DNA of 64,000 nucleotides from Rhinopithecus roxellana (GCF_007565055.1 NC_044565.1:39827711-39891710); one strand, 5' to 3'; positions 10,279 to 21,939 are shown, counted from the first letter of the stretch. Numbers and translations are program-made. The notes: a model not told the origin generated them from the sequence alone.

Positions 10279-10575
10279 GGCCGGGCATAGTGTCTCACAC
10301 CTGTAATCCCAGCATTTTGGGAGACCAAGGCAGGCAAATCACTTGAGGTCAGGAGTTCAAGACCAGCCTGGCCAGCATGGCAAAACCCCCTCTCCACTAA
10401 AAATACAAAAATTAGCTCGTGTGGTGGCAGGCACCTGTAGTCCCAGCTACTTGGGAGACTGAGAAAGGAGAAACACTTGGACCCAGGAGGCGGAGGTTGC
10501 AGTGAGCCAAGATCACACCACTGCACTCCAGCCTGGGCAACAGAGTCTGGGCAAGAGACTCAGTCTCAAAAAATT
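10279..10575 (+). mobile_element. Alu
   Basis: Full dimer. The near-identical direct repeat AAAAAATTTAACCAA / AAAAAATTTCAACCAA on the two sides is consistent with target duplication. The right end repeats CTGGGCAACAGAGTCTGGGCAAGAGA, a small internal duplication. Confidence 0.9.
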
Positions 10576-10860
10576 TCAACCAATATGTATATATAAAAGA
10601 TATTCACTGCAGTGGCATATATAATGACAAAATTGGAAAACCTAATCTAAATCAACAATAGTAACATATATAGCATAGATAAGAGACTATAAACAACTAT
10701 ATCAAAATGTTAATTGTGGTCATTGCTCAATAGTAGGATTATGGGCCACTTAAATTTTCTTTATACTTGAACATTTTTTCACATTCTCTACGATTAGCAT
10801 TTTTTTTATAATCAGGTAAATAAATACTATTTTTTAAAAAAGAAAATCCTTGGAGGGCTT
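10576..10860 (+). mobile_element. Old L1 3' end (L1M class), tentative
   Basis: Reads like diverged L1 3' sequence: CATATATAATGACAAAATTGG, ...GTAGGATTATGGGCCACTT..., ...TTCACATTCTCTACG..., ending in an A/T-rich tail with AATAAATAC. Subfamily uncertain. Confidence 0.5.
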
Positions 10861-12334
10861 AAGAAGCACTTAACTTCTTGATCATAGCTAATAGAATAAA
10901 ATATTAGTGTTTATACATGGTAAATAGCCAAGAAATAATCCTAAGCAATGACTGCTTTAGAAACCAGTCTCACTCTGCCACCTCCTTTCATTCTTATCCT
11001 CAACTAGTTGTCAGAACTGTTTCCTGTGGTTGAAAGCCTGTTTCTCCCAAAGTAGAATAGTATAAAATGAATATAGTCTAAAAGCTTACACCTACATAAA
11101 TCTAAAATGTTAACATTATTAAAAAACAATAACACAAACCCAAAAAGTAATTTTATGTTTAATAGTGCTTCCTTCTTCCCAAAAAACCTAAGGGCCCCAG
11201 AGCCTGTGCTAAATACTGTTAAAGTGCACAAAGTGAGGGTCTTTTGAACTAAAACACTCATCTACATATATAAATGTTTCATATGTGCTAGAAAAAGGTC
11301 TGGAAAGCTATACATCAAGTTAGTAAGTCTCCAATGGTGAAATTATAAATGTTTTCAGAACATTTTTGCTTGTCAATATTTTCAGATTGTTGTATGATGG
11401 GCAAATATGGTCTTTTGTCAAAAGAAAAAGGTGTTTTAATGTCATTTTGACAAAAATAAATGCTACCTAGAGCTGTTAGAATTTGTGCCTTTTAAAAGAC
11501 TTTTCTAACTTGCAAGTAGGAAAACAAGTTACTAATTACAGAATGGAGTTTTGACACACTAAGCAATATGGCTTTATATTTGGTATCTGCCTGATACTTG
11601 GGAAGGAAAAAAAAATAAGTCCTTTGAATATGTTTATGAAGCAATTTAGGAAATCCTCTTGGACAACTCAGTTGTGTCCCAACTATTTAAATAAGTAAAA
11701 TGAATACCTTCCATTGGCAGTTGTATCAGTGGAGTCATACATCAGTGAAAGATTTAAAACAAGACAAGTACTCTAGTAGAAAATTGAAGAAACAAAACAC
11801 CATATAGAAACAGCCAAGTTTCCCAACAGAACAGCATCAAGTTAATAATTAGTCTTTAAATAAAAACAACTGAGACATTTTTGCGTGTCACAGATTTCTA
11901 AGATGGAACATTACCTGTGGGTTGGTAACCTGGCCCATTTTACAAAGTCTACTGGCCCTCTGTTTTGCATAAAGTAGATGTTCAATATCTTTTTATTTAA
12001 AAAGTTTTTGATTCAAACTTATGCAATTGAAAAATGATTCCTAAGTTTAATTTACAAATGAAGATTAATTGCTCACTGGACAAAATTTAATACTAATTTT
12101 TTTCCGAAATTTGAGCATCTGGAGGAAAGTCTCAATTAATTTGAGTTCACATGTAATAAAATGAAACAAAACCATCTGACTGAGGCAACATGATATGTGG
12201 AAAAGAGCTTGAACACTGGAATCTCCCAACGTTGCAACTATTTTGTAACTTTGGGTTCATTTTCTCCCACTCTAAAAGCAGATGATTAAACCCATCATCT
12301 CCAAGATCTTTTCAGGTTTTAAGGGTCTGTGACT
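10861..12334. other. AT-rich single-copy-looking DNA, no gene
   Basis: About 1.5 kb without a recognised repeat. The longest frame (85 codons, reverse, 11004-11261) is low in coding character. It could be an old, unrecognisable repeat or intronic/intergenic single-copy DNA. Confidence 0.45.
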
Positions 12335-12480
12335 TTAGCTAGGAGCCGTGGTTCATGCCTGTAATCCCAGCACTTTGGGAAGCTGAGGCGGGGAAGGTAA
12401 CTTGAGCCCAGGAGTTTGAGACCAGCCTGGACAGTATCATGAGACCCTGTCTCAATTTTTAAATAAATATAAATAAAAAA
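12335..12480 (+). mobile_element. Alu left monomer (FLAM-like)
   Basis: AGCTAGGAGCCGTGGTTCATGCC to CCTGTCTCAATTTTTAAATAAA, then an A-rich end. There is no second arm. Confidence 0.8.
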
Positions 12481-13192
12481 GAGTCTACGACTTGAAAACA
12501 AACATGATTCTAACAGGTGGAGAGAAGGCAGACAGGCTAGGAAACTCAGGGTCTAAGGAACAGCAATGCATCTTTTAGATCATCTTTCTATCTCATCTAT
12601 ACTGCACTTAGAGCTGAAGAAGCTGGCAGCTCCCACAGAAGCCTGCTCTCCTTAGCCAAAGGACCTGAAAAAGAGAAGCCTACTAAGACAGAAAACCTTT
12701 AGACAGTAACTTCTACGCTCGCGCCAAACATGGCAGAAAAAACCATGGCCGCAACCCATCCACCTGAGTGGAAGCCAAGTGAGAAACTTAGATTTCCACT
12801 TTTGCCAGACTATAATGAGGTGTCCCGTGCCACCCACCACCACCTTGCCACCACCAGTGTGGTGCCAGAGGAAGCCTAGTGAAGAGGCAGGACTTTGACA
12901 ACCACTCAGAAAGTCATGAGGTGGAGGCGACACACCCTGCCTCTGTGATGTCAGAGAGGTCCACCTCAGGAGCAGATGAGGCCCTCCCTGTCAGGGAGAC
13001 GTTCGTGGAGGCTTAGTGAAGACCTGGAACACCCAACTCCACCCAGAAGTAATGAAGAGCACCTCCAACAGAGGCCAAGTAGGCCCGAAGAGTACAGCAC
13101 CCAACTGGACTTCTACCCCCAGCCAGCAGTAACGTGCTGACCAGCCCCACACCCCCACCCTCCTTGCTGGAACATTATCAAAGAAACCAATT
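12481..13192 (+). other. Possible L1 5'-UTR-like remnant
   Basis: From about 12800 the text has the style of old L1 5'-UTR sequence: GAGGAAGCCTAGTGAAGAGG, GATGTCAGAGAGG, AGAAGTAATGAAGAGCACC, CCAACAGAGGCC. I cannot verify the family. The remainder, 12481-12800, is unassigned. Confidence 0.35.
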
Positions 13193-13207
13193 AAAAAAGA
13201 ATGTTTC

Positions 13208-13849
13208 TTGGTTCCATATGAACTTTAAAGCAGTTTTTTCCAATTCTGTGAAGAAACCCATTGGTAGCTTGATGGGGATGGCATTGAATCTATAAATAAC
13301 CTTGGGTAGTACAGCCATTTTCACGATATTGATTCTTCCTATCCATGAGCATGGTATGTTCTTCCATTTGTTTGTGTCCTCTTTGATTTCACTGAGCAGT
13401 GGTTTGTAGTTCTCCTTGAAGAGGTCCTTTACATCCCTTGTAAGTTGGATTCCTAGGTATTTTATTCTCTTTGAAGCAATTGTGAATGGAAGTTCATTCC
13501 TGATTTGGCTCTCTGCTTGTCTGTTACTGGTGTATAAGAATGCTTGTGATTTTTGCACATTAATTTTGTATCCTGAGACTTTGCTGAAGTTGCTTATCAG
13601 CTTAAGGAGATTTTTGGCTGAGACGATGGGGTTTTCTAAATATACAATCATGTCATCTGCAAACAGGGACAATTTGACTTCTTCTTTTCCTAACTGAATA
13701 CCCTTGATTTCTTTCTCTTGCCTGATTGCCCTAGCCAGAACTTCCAAGACTATGTTGAATAGGAGTGGTGAGAGAGGGCATCCCTGTCTTGTACCAGTTT
13801 TCAAAGGGAATTTTTCCAGTTTTTGCCCATTCAGTATGATATTAGCTGT
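13208..13849 (-). pseudogene. L1 ORF2 reverse-transcriptase segment, inverted
   Basis: A long open frame on the reverse strand (13804 to 13178, running on into flanking DNA) encodes the palm region of L1 ORF2, including SLFADDMIVYLENP with the catalytic FADD. It is a 5'-truncated part of ORF2 detached from endonuclease and C-terminal regions, so it cannot make a working enzyme. It ends in register at CATATGGAACCAA, about 15 L1 bases short of where the forward segment resumes. The inversion therefore lost only a few bases. Confidence 0.92.
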
Positions 13850-13850
13850 G

Positions 13851-15081
13851 CCAAGACAATCCTAAGTCAAAAGGACAAAGCTGGAGGCGTCATGCTACCT
13901 GTTTCAACCAAAACAGCATGGTACTGGTACCAAAACAGAGCTATAGACCAATGGAACAGAACAGAGTCCTCAGAAATAATACCACACATCTACAGCCATC
14001 TGATCTTTGACAAACCTGAGAGAAACAAGAAATGGGGAAAGGATTCTCTATTTAATAAATGGTGCTGGGAAAATTGGCTAGCCATAAGTAGAAAGCTGAA
14101 ACTGGATCCTTTCCTTACTCCTTATACGAAAATTAATTCAAGATGGATTAGAGACTTAAATGTTAGACCTAATACCATAAAAACCCTAGAAGAAAATCTA
14201 GGTAGTACCATTCAGGACATAGGCATGGGCAAGGACTTCATGTCTAAAACACCAAAAGCAATGGCAGCAAAAGCAAAAATTGACAAATGGGATCTAATTA
14301 AACTAAAGAGCTTCTGCACAGCAAAATAAACTACCATCAGAGTGAACAGGCAACCTACAGAATGGGAGAAAATTTTTGCAGTCTACTCATCTGACAAAGG
14401 GCTAATATCCAGAATCTACAAAGAACTCAAACAAATATACAAGAAAAAAACAACCCCATCAAAAAGTGGGGAAAGGATATGAACAGACATTTCTCAAAAG
14501 AAGACATTCATACAGCCAACAGACACATGAAAAAATGCTCATCATCACTCGCCATCAGAGAAATGCAAATCAAAACCACAATGAGATACCATCTCACACC
14601 AGTTAGAATGACAATCATTAAAAAATCAGGAAACAACAGTTGTTGGAGAGGATGTGGAGAAATAGGAACACTTTTACACTGTTGGTGGGATTGTAAACTA
14701 GTTCAACCATTATGGAAAACAGTATGGCAATTCCTCAAGGATCTAGAACTAGATGTACCATATGACCCAGCCATCCCACTACTGGGTATATACCCAAAGG
14801 ATTATAAATTATTCTACTACAAAGACACATGCACACGTATGTTTATTGCAGCACTATTCACAATAGCAAAGACTTGGAATCAACCCAAATGTCCATCTGT
14901 GACAGACTGGATTAAGAAAATGTGGCACATATACACCATGGAATACTATGCAGCCATAAAAAAGGATGAGTTTGCATCCTTTGTAGGGACATGGATGCAG
15001 CTGGAAACCATCATTCTTAGCAAACTATCACAAGAAGAGAAAACCAAACACCGCATGTCCTCACTAATAGGTGGGAACTGA
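13851..15081 (+). pseudogene. L1 ORF2 C-terminal segment, broken
   Basis: Forward ORF2 from GCCAAGACAATCC. Frame 13823-14329 covers KTAWYWYQNRAIDQWNR and on. It stops at TAA in GCAAAATAAACTACC. A second open piece, 14479-15081, includes the cysteine-containing GTLLHCWWDCKLVQPLW and ends GGN-stop, the usual ORF2 end. At least one stop or frame change separates the pieces. Confidence 0.92.
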
Positions 15082-15301
15082 ACAATGAGATCACTTGGAC
15101 TCGGAAAGGGGAACATCACACACTGGGGCCTATCATGGGGAGGGGGGAGGGGGAAGGGATTGCATTGGGGAGTTATACATGATATAAATGATGAATTGAT
15201 GGGTGCTGACGAGTTGATGGGTGCAGCACACCAACATGGCACAAATATACATATGTAACAAACCTGCACGTTATGCACATGTACCCTAGAACTTAAAGTA
15301 T

Positions 15302-15354
<53 letters not shown>

Positions 15355-15374
15355 ATGCCAAGTTCCCCACTTGC
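15082..15374 (+). other. L1 3' UTR, G-tract, polyA and transduced tail
   Basis: Includes the G-rich tract at about 15137-15158 (GGGGAGGGGGGAGGGGGAAGGG split over four runs, a candidate G-quadruplex). A TATAGTA variant precedes the 48-bp A-run at 15305-15352, followed by 22 bp of unique sequence. Confidence 0.85.
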
Positions 15375-15448
15375 AAAAAAAAAAAAAAAAAAAGAATGTT
15401 TCAATAAGATCCATGTGCTGTCCTTTAAAGCACAAAGTTTTGTATTTT

Positions 15449-15750
15449 GGCCAGGCATGGTGGCTCATGCCTGTAATCCCAGCACTTTGAGAGGCCAGGG
15501 TGGGAGGACTGCTTAAGCCCAGGGGTTTGAGACCAACCTAGGCAACATGGTAAAACCCCGTCTCTACAAAAAAAATAGAAAAATTAGCCAGTTGCAGTGG
15601 TGCGGGCCTGTAGTCTGAGCTACTCGGGAGGCTGAGGTGGAGCATCACTTGAATCCTAGAGGCGGAGGCTGTAGTGAACTGAGATCACACCACTGTACTC
15701 CAGCCTGGGCAACAGAGTGAGACCCGGTCTCAAAAGAAAAAAAAAAAAAA
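15449..15750 (+). mobile_element. Alu
   Basis: Full dimer beginning GGCCAGGCATGGTGG, tail of about 15 A. Confidence 0.92.
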
Positions 15751-16073
15751 TAAGTTTTTTATTTTGAAGTCCAATTTGTCCATTTTTTTCTTTTCTTGTT
15801 CATATTTTTGTTCTCATATCTAAGAACCCTTTGCCAAATCCAAGATCATGAAGATCCCTATGTTTTCTTGTTTTCTTTGAAGAATTTTATAATTTTAGCT
15901 CTTACCTTTAGGCTTTTCATCCTTTTTGAGTTAATTTTTGTATATGGTGTGAGATAAGAGTTCAACTTAATTGTTTTGCCTGTAGTTATCCAGTCATCCC
16001 AGCACTATTTGTTGAAAAGAATATTCCTTCCCACTGAATGGTCTTGGTACCCTGTCAAAATCAACTGAATATT

Positions 16074-16340
16074 GACCAGGCACGATGGCTTACGCCTGTA
16101 ACCCCAGCACTTTAGGAAGCCGAGGAGAGCAGATCACCTGAGGTCAGGAGTTCAAGACCAGCCTAGCCAACATGACAAAACCCGTCTCTACTAAAAATAC
16201 AGAAATTAGCAGGGCATGGTGGTGGGCACCTGTAATCCCAGCTACTCGGGAGGCTGAGGCAGGAGAAAGCATGAACCCAGGAGGCAGAGGTTGCAGTGAG
16301 CAGAGATTGAGCCACTATACTCTAGCGTGGGCGACAGAGT
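16074..16340 (+). mobile_element. Alu, tail lost
   Basis: Starts GACCAGGCACGATGG and ends abruptly at GTGGGCGACAGAGTTGAC with no A-tail. Confidence 0.9.
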
Positions 16341-16758
16341 TGACTACAGATGTAAGCGTTTATTTCTGGACTGTTAATTCTAGTCGCATCCATCTATATG
16401 TCTGTCCTTGTGCCAGTACCACATTGTTTTGATTACTACTGATTTGTAGTAAATTTGAAATCAAGAATTGTGAGTTTCAAATTTTATTCTCCTTTTTCAG
16501 GATTAATTCAAATATTCTGGGTGCCTTGCAGTCCATATGAATTTTGGAATAAACTTGTCAATTTCTAGGAAGAAGTCAGTGGGGATTCTGGTAGGAATTG
16601 CATTAGATTTCTAGATCAGTTTCAAGAGTGTTGCCTCTTTTAGCAATGTTAAATCTTGTAATCCAAGAACATGGAATTTATTTTTTTCATTTCTGTAGAT
16701 CTCCATTAATTCTGTTCAGTGATGTTTTGTAGTTTTCAGAGCATACATTTTGTACTTT

Positions 16759-17610
16759 TTTTTTTTAACTTCAACCTTTATTTTAGGTTCAGGATGTTCC
16801 TGTGCAGGTTTGTTATATTAGTATATTACGTGATGCTGAAGTTTGGGGTACAACTGATCCCATCACCCAGATAGTAAGCATAGTACCCAGTAGGTAGTTT
16901 TTCAACCCTTGCCCCCTCTCTTCTTCCCCTTTCTAGTAGTCCGCAGTGCTTACTGTTCCTATCTTTATGTCGATGGGTACCCATGCTATGGGTGACTATT
17001 GATGAGAACAATAAGTGCCAGGAACTACTAGCAGGGAGGAGGGTGGGTGCAAGGGCTGAAAAAGTGGGAGCTAAACTCTTTTCCTTTTTTTTGAGATGGA
17101 GTTTCACTCTTGTTGCCCAGGCCGGAGTGCAATGGCATGATCTCGGCTTACTGCAACCTCCACTTCCCAGGTTCAAGTGATTCTCCTGCCTCAGCCTCCC
17201 AAGTAGCTGGGATTACAGACACCCGCCACTACGCCTGGGTAATTTTTATATTTTTAGTAGAGATGTTGGGTAGGCTGGTCTTGAACTCCTGGCCTCAAGT
17301 GATCTGCCCACCCCAGCCTCCCAAAGTGCTGGGATTACAGGCCTGAGCTACTGTGCCCACTTGGGAGCCAAGCTCTTAAAAGCGAGAACATGTGGTATTT
17401 GGTTTTCTGTTTCTGCGTTAATTCGCTTAAGATAATGACCTCCAGCTGCCTCTATGTTGCTCCAAAGGACATTATTTCATTCTTTTTATGGCTGCATAGT
17501 ATTGCATGTGTATATGTACCACATTTTCTTTCTTCAATCCACCATTGATGGGCACCTAGGTTGATTCCATGTCTTTGCTATTGTGAATAGTGCTGTGATT
17601 AACATATGAG
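16759..17610 (-). mobile_element. Younger L1 3' end nested in older L1
   Basis: A T-run then reverse L1 3'-UTR text: AGGTTCAGGATGTTCC, GTGCAGGTTTGTTATATTAG, and after the Alu AACATGTGGTATTTGG. It splits the L1M sentence ...TTGTACTT / CACTTCTTTTGTTAAA, which gives the order of events. 5' truncated. Confidence 0.85.
17084..17361 (-). mobile_element. Alu in the nested L1
   Basis: Target duplication GGGAGCTAAACTCTT before it and the diverged GGGAGCCAAGCTCTT after it. This is a third level of nesting: Alu in L1 in L1. Confidence 0.9.
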
Positions 17611-18516
17611 TTGCACTTCTTTTGTTAAATTTATCCCTAAGTATTTTATTCTTTTTAATGCTATTGTGAATGAAATTGTCTTCTTAATTTCATTTTTGGA
17701 TTGTTCATTGCAAAACTGCAACTGATTTTTGTATATCAATTACATATTCTGCAACCTCACTGAAATGGGTTTCTATTTCTAGTAGACTTTTAGTGTATTC
17801 CTTAGGATTTTCTATATAAAAGATAATGTCATCTGTGAATAGAGATGGTTTTATTTCTTCATTTACAATGTGGATGCCTTTTATTTTTCTTTACTAATTG
17901 CCTTAGCCAGGATCTCTAGTACAAAAGGGAATAGAATATTCAAGTAGGGTTTATTCCAGGGATGCAAGGCTGGTTTAATATTCAAAAATCAATCAACATA
18001 ATTCACCATATAAACAACCCAAAGAAGAAAAATTACATGATCATATCAATCAATGTAGAAAGTGCATTAGAAAAAATTCAGCATTCATTTATGATAAGAA
18101 CTGTCAGATAACTACAAATAAAGGAGAACTTCCTCAACTTAATCACAAAAATCCCTAACACTAACATTATACTTTATAGTGAAAAACAGTGTTTCTCCCC
18201 TACTATCGTGAACAAGTCAAGGTTGTTCAGTCTCATCACTCTCATTCAACATAGTGCTGGAAGTCCTAGCCAATGCAATAAGCAAGGAAAGAAAACATAC
18301 AGATTGGAAGGGATGAAATAAAACTGTTCCTATTTGCAGATGACATGATTGTCTACATAGAAAATCCCAAGAACTCTACAGAGAAAAAAAAAAAACCCTC
18401 CTAGAAGTAATAAGTATGTTCAGCAAGATTATAGAAAATAAGATAAACACAAAAATCAATTGCATTTCTATATGCTGGCAATAAACATGTGAACACCAAA
18501 GTTAAAAATGATTTAT

Positions 18517-18815
18517 GGCCTACCGCAGTGGCTCACATCTGTAATCCTAACACTTTGGGAGACCTAGGTGGGCAGATCACCTGAGGTCAGGGGTTCGAGA
18601 CCAGCCTGGCCAACATGGTGAAACACTGTCTCCACTAAAAATACAAAAATTAGCTAGGCATGGTGGTGCACACCTGTAATCCCAGCTACTTGGGAGGCTG
18701 AGGCAGGAGAATTGCTTGAACCTGGGAGGCAGAAGTTGCAGTGAGCCGAGATCGTGCCAGTGCACTCCAGCCTGGGCAACAAAAGTGAAACTCCATCTCA
18801 AAAAAAAAAAAAAAA
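18517..18815 (+). mobile_element. Alu in L1M
   Basis: Full dimer starting GGCCTACCGCAGTGG. The L1 ORF2 sequence continues on both sides, with AAAAATGATTTAT / AAAAATTATGATTAT at the junctions. Confidence 0.91.
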
Positions 18816-19225
18816 TTATGATTATCCACCAAAAAAATGAAATACTTAGGTGTAAGTCTACAAAACATATAGAAGACTTGTATGATGAAGACTTCAAAAT
18901 GCTGATGAAAGAAATCAAGAAGATCTAAATCAATGGAGAAATGTACTGTGTTTCTAGGTTGGAAGACTCAGTAAAGATGTCAATTCTCACCCAAATTGAT
19001 ATACAAGTTTAATGCAAATCCTATCAAAATTCTAGTAAGATTTTCTATAGATAGACAAGATTATTTTAAAATTTAGATTGAAATGCAAAGGACCTAGAAT
19101 AGCCAAAATTATTCTGAAGAAGAAAAATAAGGTGGGAAGAATCAGTCTACCCAATTTCAAGATTTAATTATATAGCTACAGCAATCAATACCATGTGGCA
19201 TTGGCAGAGGGATAGAGATATAGAC

Positions 19226-19259
19226 GAATAGAATGGAATGGAATGGAATAGAATAGAAG
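19226..19259 (+). repeat. Short (GAATG)n-type pentamer run
   Basis: About six units of GAATA/GAATG within L1 sequence. The units resemble the GGAAT pentamer of satellite III. Confidence 0.85.
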
Positions 19260-19518
19260 AACCCAGAAATAGACACGCACAATATACCCATCTAAATTTT
19301 GACAAATATGCAAAAGCAATTCAATGGAGAAAAGACAGCATTTTCAACCAATGGTCCTGGAGTAAATTGAACATTTGAAGGCAAAATAATGAACCTGAGT
19401 CTCACACCTTACACAATATACAAAAATTAAAATGGACATGGACTTAAATGCAAGGCATAAAACAGTAAAACTTTTTAGGAAAAGTTATTAGGAGAAAATG
19501 TGCAAGATCTAAGGTGAG

Positions 19519-19815
19519 GGCTGGGCACAGTGGCTCGTGCATGTCATCTCAGCACTTTGGGAGGCCGGAGGGTAGATAACATGGGCCCAGGAGTTCAAGA
19601 CCAGCCTGGACAACATGATGAAACCCAGTCTCTATAAAAAATACAAAAATTAGCCAGGCATGGTGTCATGTGCCTCTGTAGTCCCAGCTACTGGGGAGGC
19701 TGAAGTGGGAGGATTGCCTGAGCCCAGCAGGTCAAGGCTGCAGTGCACCAAGATCATGTCACTGCACTCCAACCTGGGTGACAGAGGAGACTCTGTCTCA
19801 AAAATAAATAATAAA
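19519..19815 (+). mobile_element. Alu in L1M
   Basis: Full dimer with tail AAAAATAAATAATAAAAA. Confidence 0.91.
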
Positions 19816-19852
19816 AATTTAAAAATCAAAAGTGAGGTAAAGATTCTTTTGT

Positions 19853-19960
19853 TTTTTGTTTTTCTTCATTTTAAGATAGGGTCTTGCTCCATTACCCAGG
19901 CTGGAGTGCCTTGACCTCCTGAAGTGCTGGGATTATAGGCGTGAGCCACCATGCCCAGCC
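19853..19960 (-). mobile_element. Internally deleted Alu
   Basis: T-rich start, AGGGTCTTGCTCC...GGCTGGAGTGC, then directly TTGACCTCCTGAAGTGCTGG to GCCCAGCC. About 190 bp of the interior is missing. Confidence 0.85.
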
Positions 19961-20145
19961 TAGCTTTCTAAAGCCAACCTATAAAAGGAAAAATTGGTAA
20001 GTGGGACTTCATTAAAATTTAAAGCTTTTGCTCTGCAAAAAAACTCCTTAGAGAAGATGGAAAGACAAGTTACAGACTGGAAAAAAATATTTGCAAACTA
20101 CATATTCAACAAAGTACTAGTGTCTCAACTATATAAAGAACTCTC

Positions 20146-20215
20146 ACATCACTGTACTCTAGCCTAGGTGACAGAGCAAAACTCCGTCTCTTAAAGAATA
20201 AAGAAAAAAAAAACT
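20146..20215 (+). mobile_element. Alu 3' end fragment
   Basis: TCACTGTACTCTAGCCTAGG to CTCCGTCTCTTAAAG plus an A-run, the last 60-70 bases of an Alu within L1M. Confidence 0.8.
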
Positions 20216-20734
20216 ACAAAGAGATATCACTACATACACATAACAGAATGGCTAAAATTTAAAAAATAGTAACAAGACAATACCAATGCTGACAAGGATG
20301 TAGAGAAAATATATCACTCATACATGATGCCGCAAATGTAAAATGGTACAGCCACTTTGGAAAAACACTTTGGCAGTTTCTTGAAAAATGAAACATGCAA
20401 CTACCATAGGACACAGCAATAGCACTCCTAGGCATTCATGTCAGAGAAATGAAAACTGAGCATCCACCCTAAACCCTGTACACAAATGTTTATAGCAGCT
20501 TTATACATTGTCTTAGTCATTTGGGTTGCTATAACAAAATACCTTAGACTGGGTAATTTATGAACAATAGATAATCATTGTCCACAGTTCTGGAGGCTGG
20601 GAAGTCCAAAATTAAGGCATCAGCAGATTAGGAATCTGGTGAGGGCTCATTTTTCATTAATGGTGGCTTTGTGTGTCCTCACATAGTGGCAGGGGAGGGG
20701 GCTAACAAGCTCCCTAATACCCCTCCTTTTTTTT

Positions 20735-20838
20735 CTTTTTTTTCTCTTTTTGAGACAAGTTCTTGCTCTGTTGCCGAGGCTGGAGTGCAGCAGTGTGATC
20801 TTGGCTCACTGCAACCTCTGCCTCCCGGGCTCAAGCCT
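20735..20838 (-). mobile_element. Alu fragment
   Basis: T-rich start through GGCTCACTGCAACCTCTGCC to GGGCTCAAG, then truncated. Confidence 0.85.
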
Positions 20839-21052
20839 ACTAAAGTGGGCATGGCTATAAAAAGGCAACATGAGGGATCCTTGTGGTGATGGAAATATTC
20901 TATATCAATGTCAGTATCCTGGTTGTGATACTATAGTTTAACTTTGCAAGATGTTAACACTTGGGGAGACTAGGTAAAAGGTACATAGGATCTCTCTGAA
21001 TTATTTTTTACAACAACATATGAATCTACAATGATCTCAAAATTAAAAGATT
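20839..21052 (+). mobile_element. Old L1 3' UTR end
   Basis: AAAAAGGCAACATGAGGGATCC, GATGGAAATATTCTATATC, CAAGATGTTAACACTTGGGG and TCTGAATTATTTTTTAC are the usual last blocks of L1M 3' UTRs, ending AAAATTAAAAGATTG. Confidence 0.75.
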
Positions 21053-21056
21053 GTTC

Positions 21057-21058
21057 AT

Positions 21059-21097
<39 letters not shown>

Positions 21098-21101
21098 TTT
21101 T
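21057..21101 (+). repeat. (ATTT)n microsatellite
   Basis: About 11 uninterrupted ATTT units between the L1 end and an Alu. Confidence 0.97.
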
Positions 21102-21113
21102 AAACACAGTCTT

Positions 21114-21420
21114 GGCCGGGCGCAGTGGCTCATACCTGTAATCCCAACACTTTGGGAGGCCAAGGTGGGTGGATCATTTGAGGTAAGGAGTTCAAAACTA
21201 GCCTGGCCAACATGGTGAAACCCTGTCTCTACTAAAAATACAAAAATTAGCCGGGCGTAGTAGCGGGTGCCTGTAATCCCAGCTACTTGGGAGGCTGAGG
21301 CAGGAGAATCACTTGAACCCAGGAGACGGAGGTTGCAGTGAGCAGAGATTATGCCATTGCACTCTAGCCTGGGTGACAGAGCGAGACTCTGTGTCAAAAC
21401 AAAACAAAACAAACAAAAAA
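21114..21420 (+). mobile_element. Alu
   Basis: Full dimer, GGCCGGGCGCAGTGG to a (CAAAA)n-type tail. Confidence 0.93.
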
Positions 21421-21423
21421 AAT

Positions 21424-21726
21424 GGCCGGGTGCAGTGGCTCATGCCTATAATCCCAGCACTTTGAGAGGCTGAGTCGGGTGGGTCACCTGAGGTCAGGAG
21501 TTCGAGACCAGCCTGGCCAACCTGGTAAAACCCAGTCTCTACTAAAAATACAAAAATTAATTGGGCATGATGGTGTGAGCCTGTAATCCCAGCTACTCCA
21601 GAGGCCGAGGCTGGAGAATCACTTGAACCCTGGAGGTGGAGGTTGCAGTGAGCCGAGATCGTGCCATTGCATTCCAACCTGGGCAACAAGAGCGAAACTC
21701 TGTCTCAAAAAAAAAAAAAAAAAAAA
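21424..21726 (+). mobile_element. Alu, tandem neighbour
   Basis: Starts three bases after the previous Alu tail in the same orientation, ending in about 20 A. Confidence 0.93.
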
Positions 21727-21840
21727 GAAAGGAACAAGGTCTCACTATGTTGCCAGTCTGGAATTCCTGGGCTCAAGTGATGTTCCTGCCTCAGGCTCCC
21801 AAGCAGTTGAGACTACAGGTGTGCACCACCAAGCCCAGCA
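21727..21840 (-). mobile_element. Alu monomer, reverse
   Basis: AAGGTCTCACTATGTTGCC to CACCACCAAGCCCAGC. It abuts the A-tail of the previous Alu tail to tail. Confidence 0.8.
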
Positions 21841-21920
21841 AAAGTTTAATGTTTTTAAAGAACCTAAAATTTGCTATTTAGGTAAGTGAGAGAAGCTGAC
21901 AATATGATATCACTGTTGTT

Positions 21921-21939
21921 AAATATATATATATATATA
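21921..21939. repeat. (AT)n microsatellite
   Basis: About nine AT units. Confidence 0.93.

Larger units (their letters stand above)
13193..15402 (+). mobile_element. L1 insertion with 5' inversion and 3' transduction
   Basis: Flanked by the 15-bp target-site duplication AAAAAAGAATGTTTC at 13193-13207 and 15388-15402. The target TT/AAAAAA fits L1 endonuclease preference. The segment 13208 to about 13849 is ORF2 in reverse; from about 13851 the 3' part of ORF2 and the 3' UTR run forward. This is the twin-priming structure. The first A-run is 15305-15352, then 22 non-L1 bases at 15353-15374, then a second A-run at 15375-15393, as expected for a short 3' transduction. Low divergence indicates a relatively young primate L1 (L1PA class). 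Confidence 0.93.
15755..17940 (-). mobile_element. Old L1 (L1M) ORF2, reverse, interrupted
   Basis: Segments 15755-16073, 16341-16758 and 17611-17940 read as reverse-complement ORF2, for example CCAGCACTATTTGTTGAAAAG, CTGTCCTTGTGCCAGTACCAC and AATGTCATCTGTGAATAGAGA (the FADD region in reverse). The gaps are an Alu and a nested younger L1. Strongly diverged, many stops. Confidence 0.88.
17941..20510 (+). mobile_element. Old L1 (L1M) ORF2 to 3' part, forward
   Basis: Begins at the ORF2 stretch TTCCAGGGATGCAAGGC, passes the FADD region (TTTGCAGATGACATG at about 18335) and continues to the 3' end with Alu interruptions. It abuts the reverse L1M at 17940. Both copies contain the same FADD region, so they are two L1 pieces head to head, not one inverted insertion. 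Confidence 0.87.

Noticed and set aside
14946..15458. 170-codon reverse frame with a long Phe run
   Set aside because: Antisense of L1 3' UTR and polyA tails.
19226..19259. Satellite III array
   Set aside because: Only about six pentamer units inside L1 ORF2; too short to be satellite.
15755..20510. A single twin-primed inverted L1
   Set aside because: Both orientations contain the same ORF2 region including FADD, which a single inversion cannot give.
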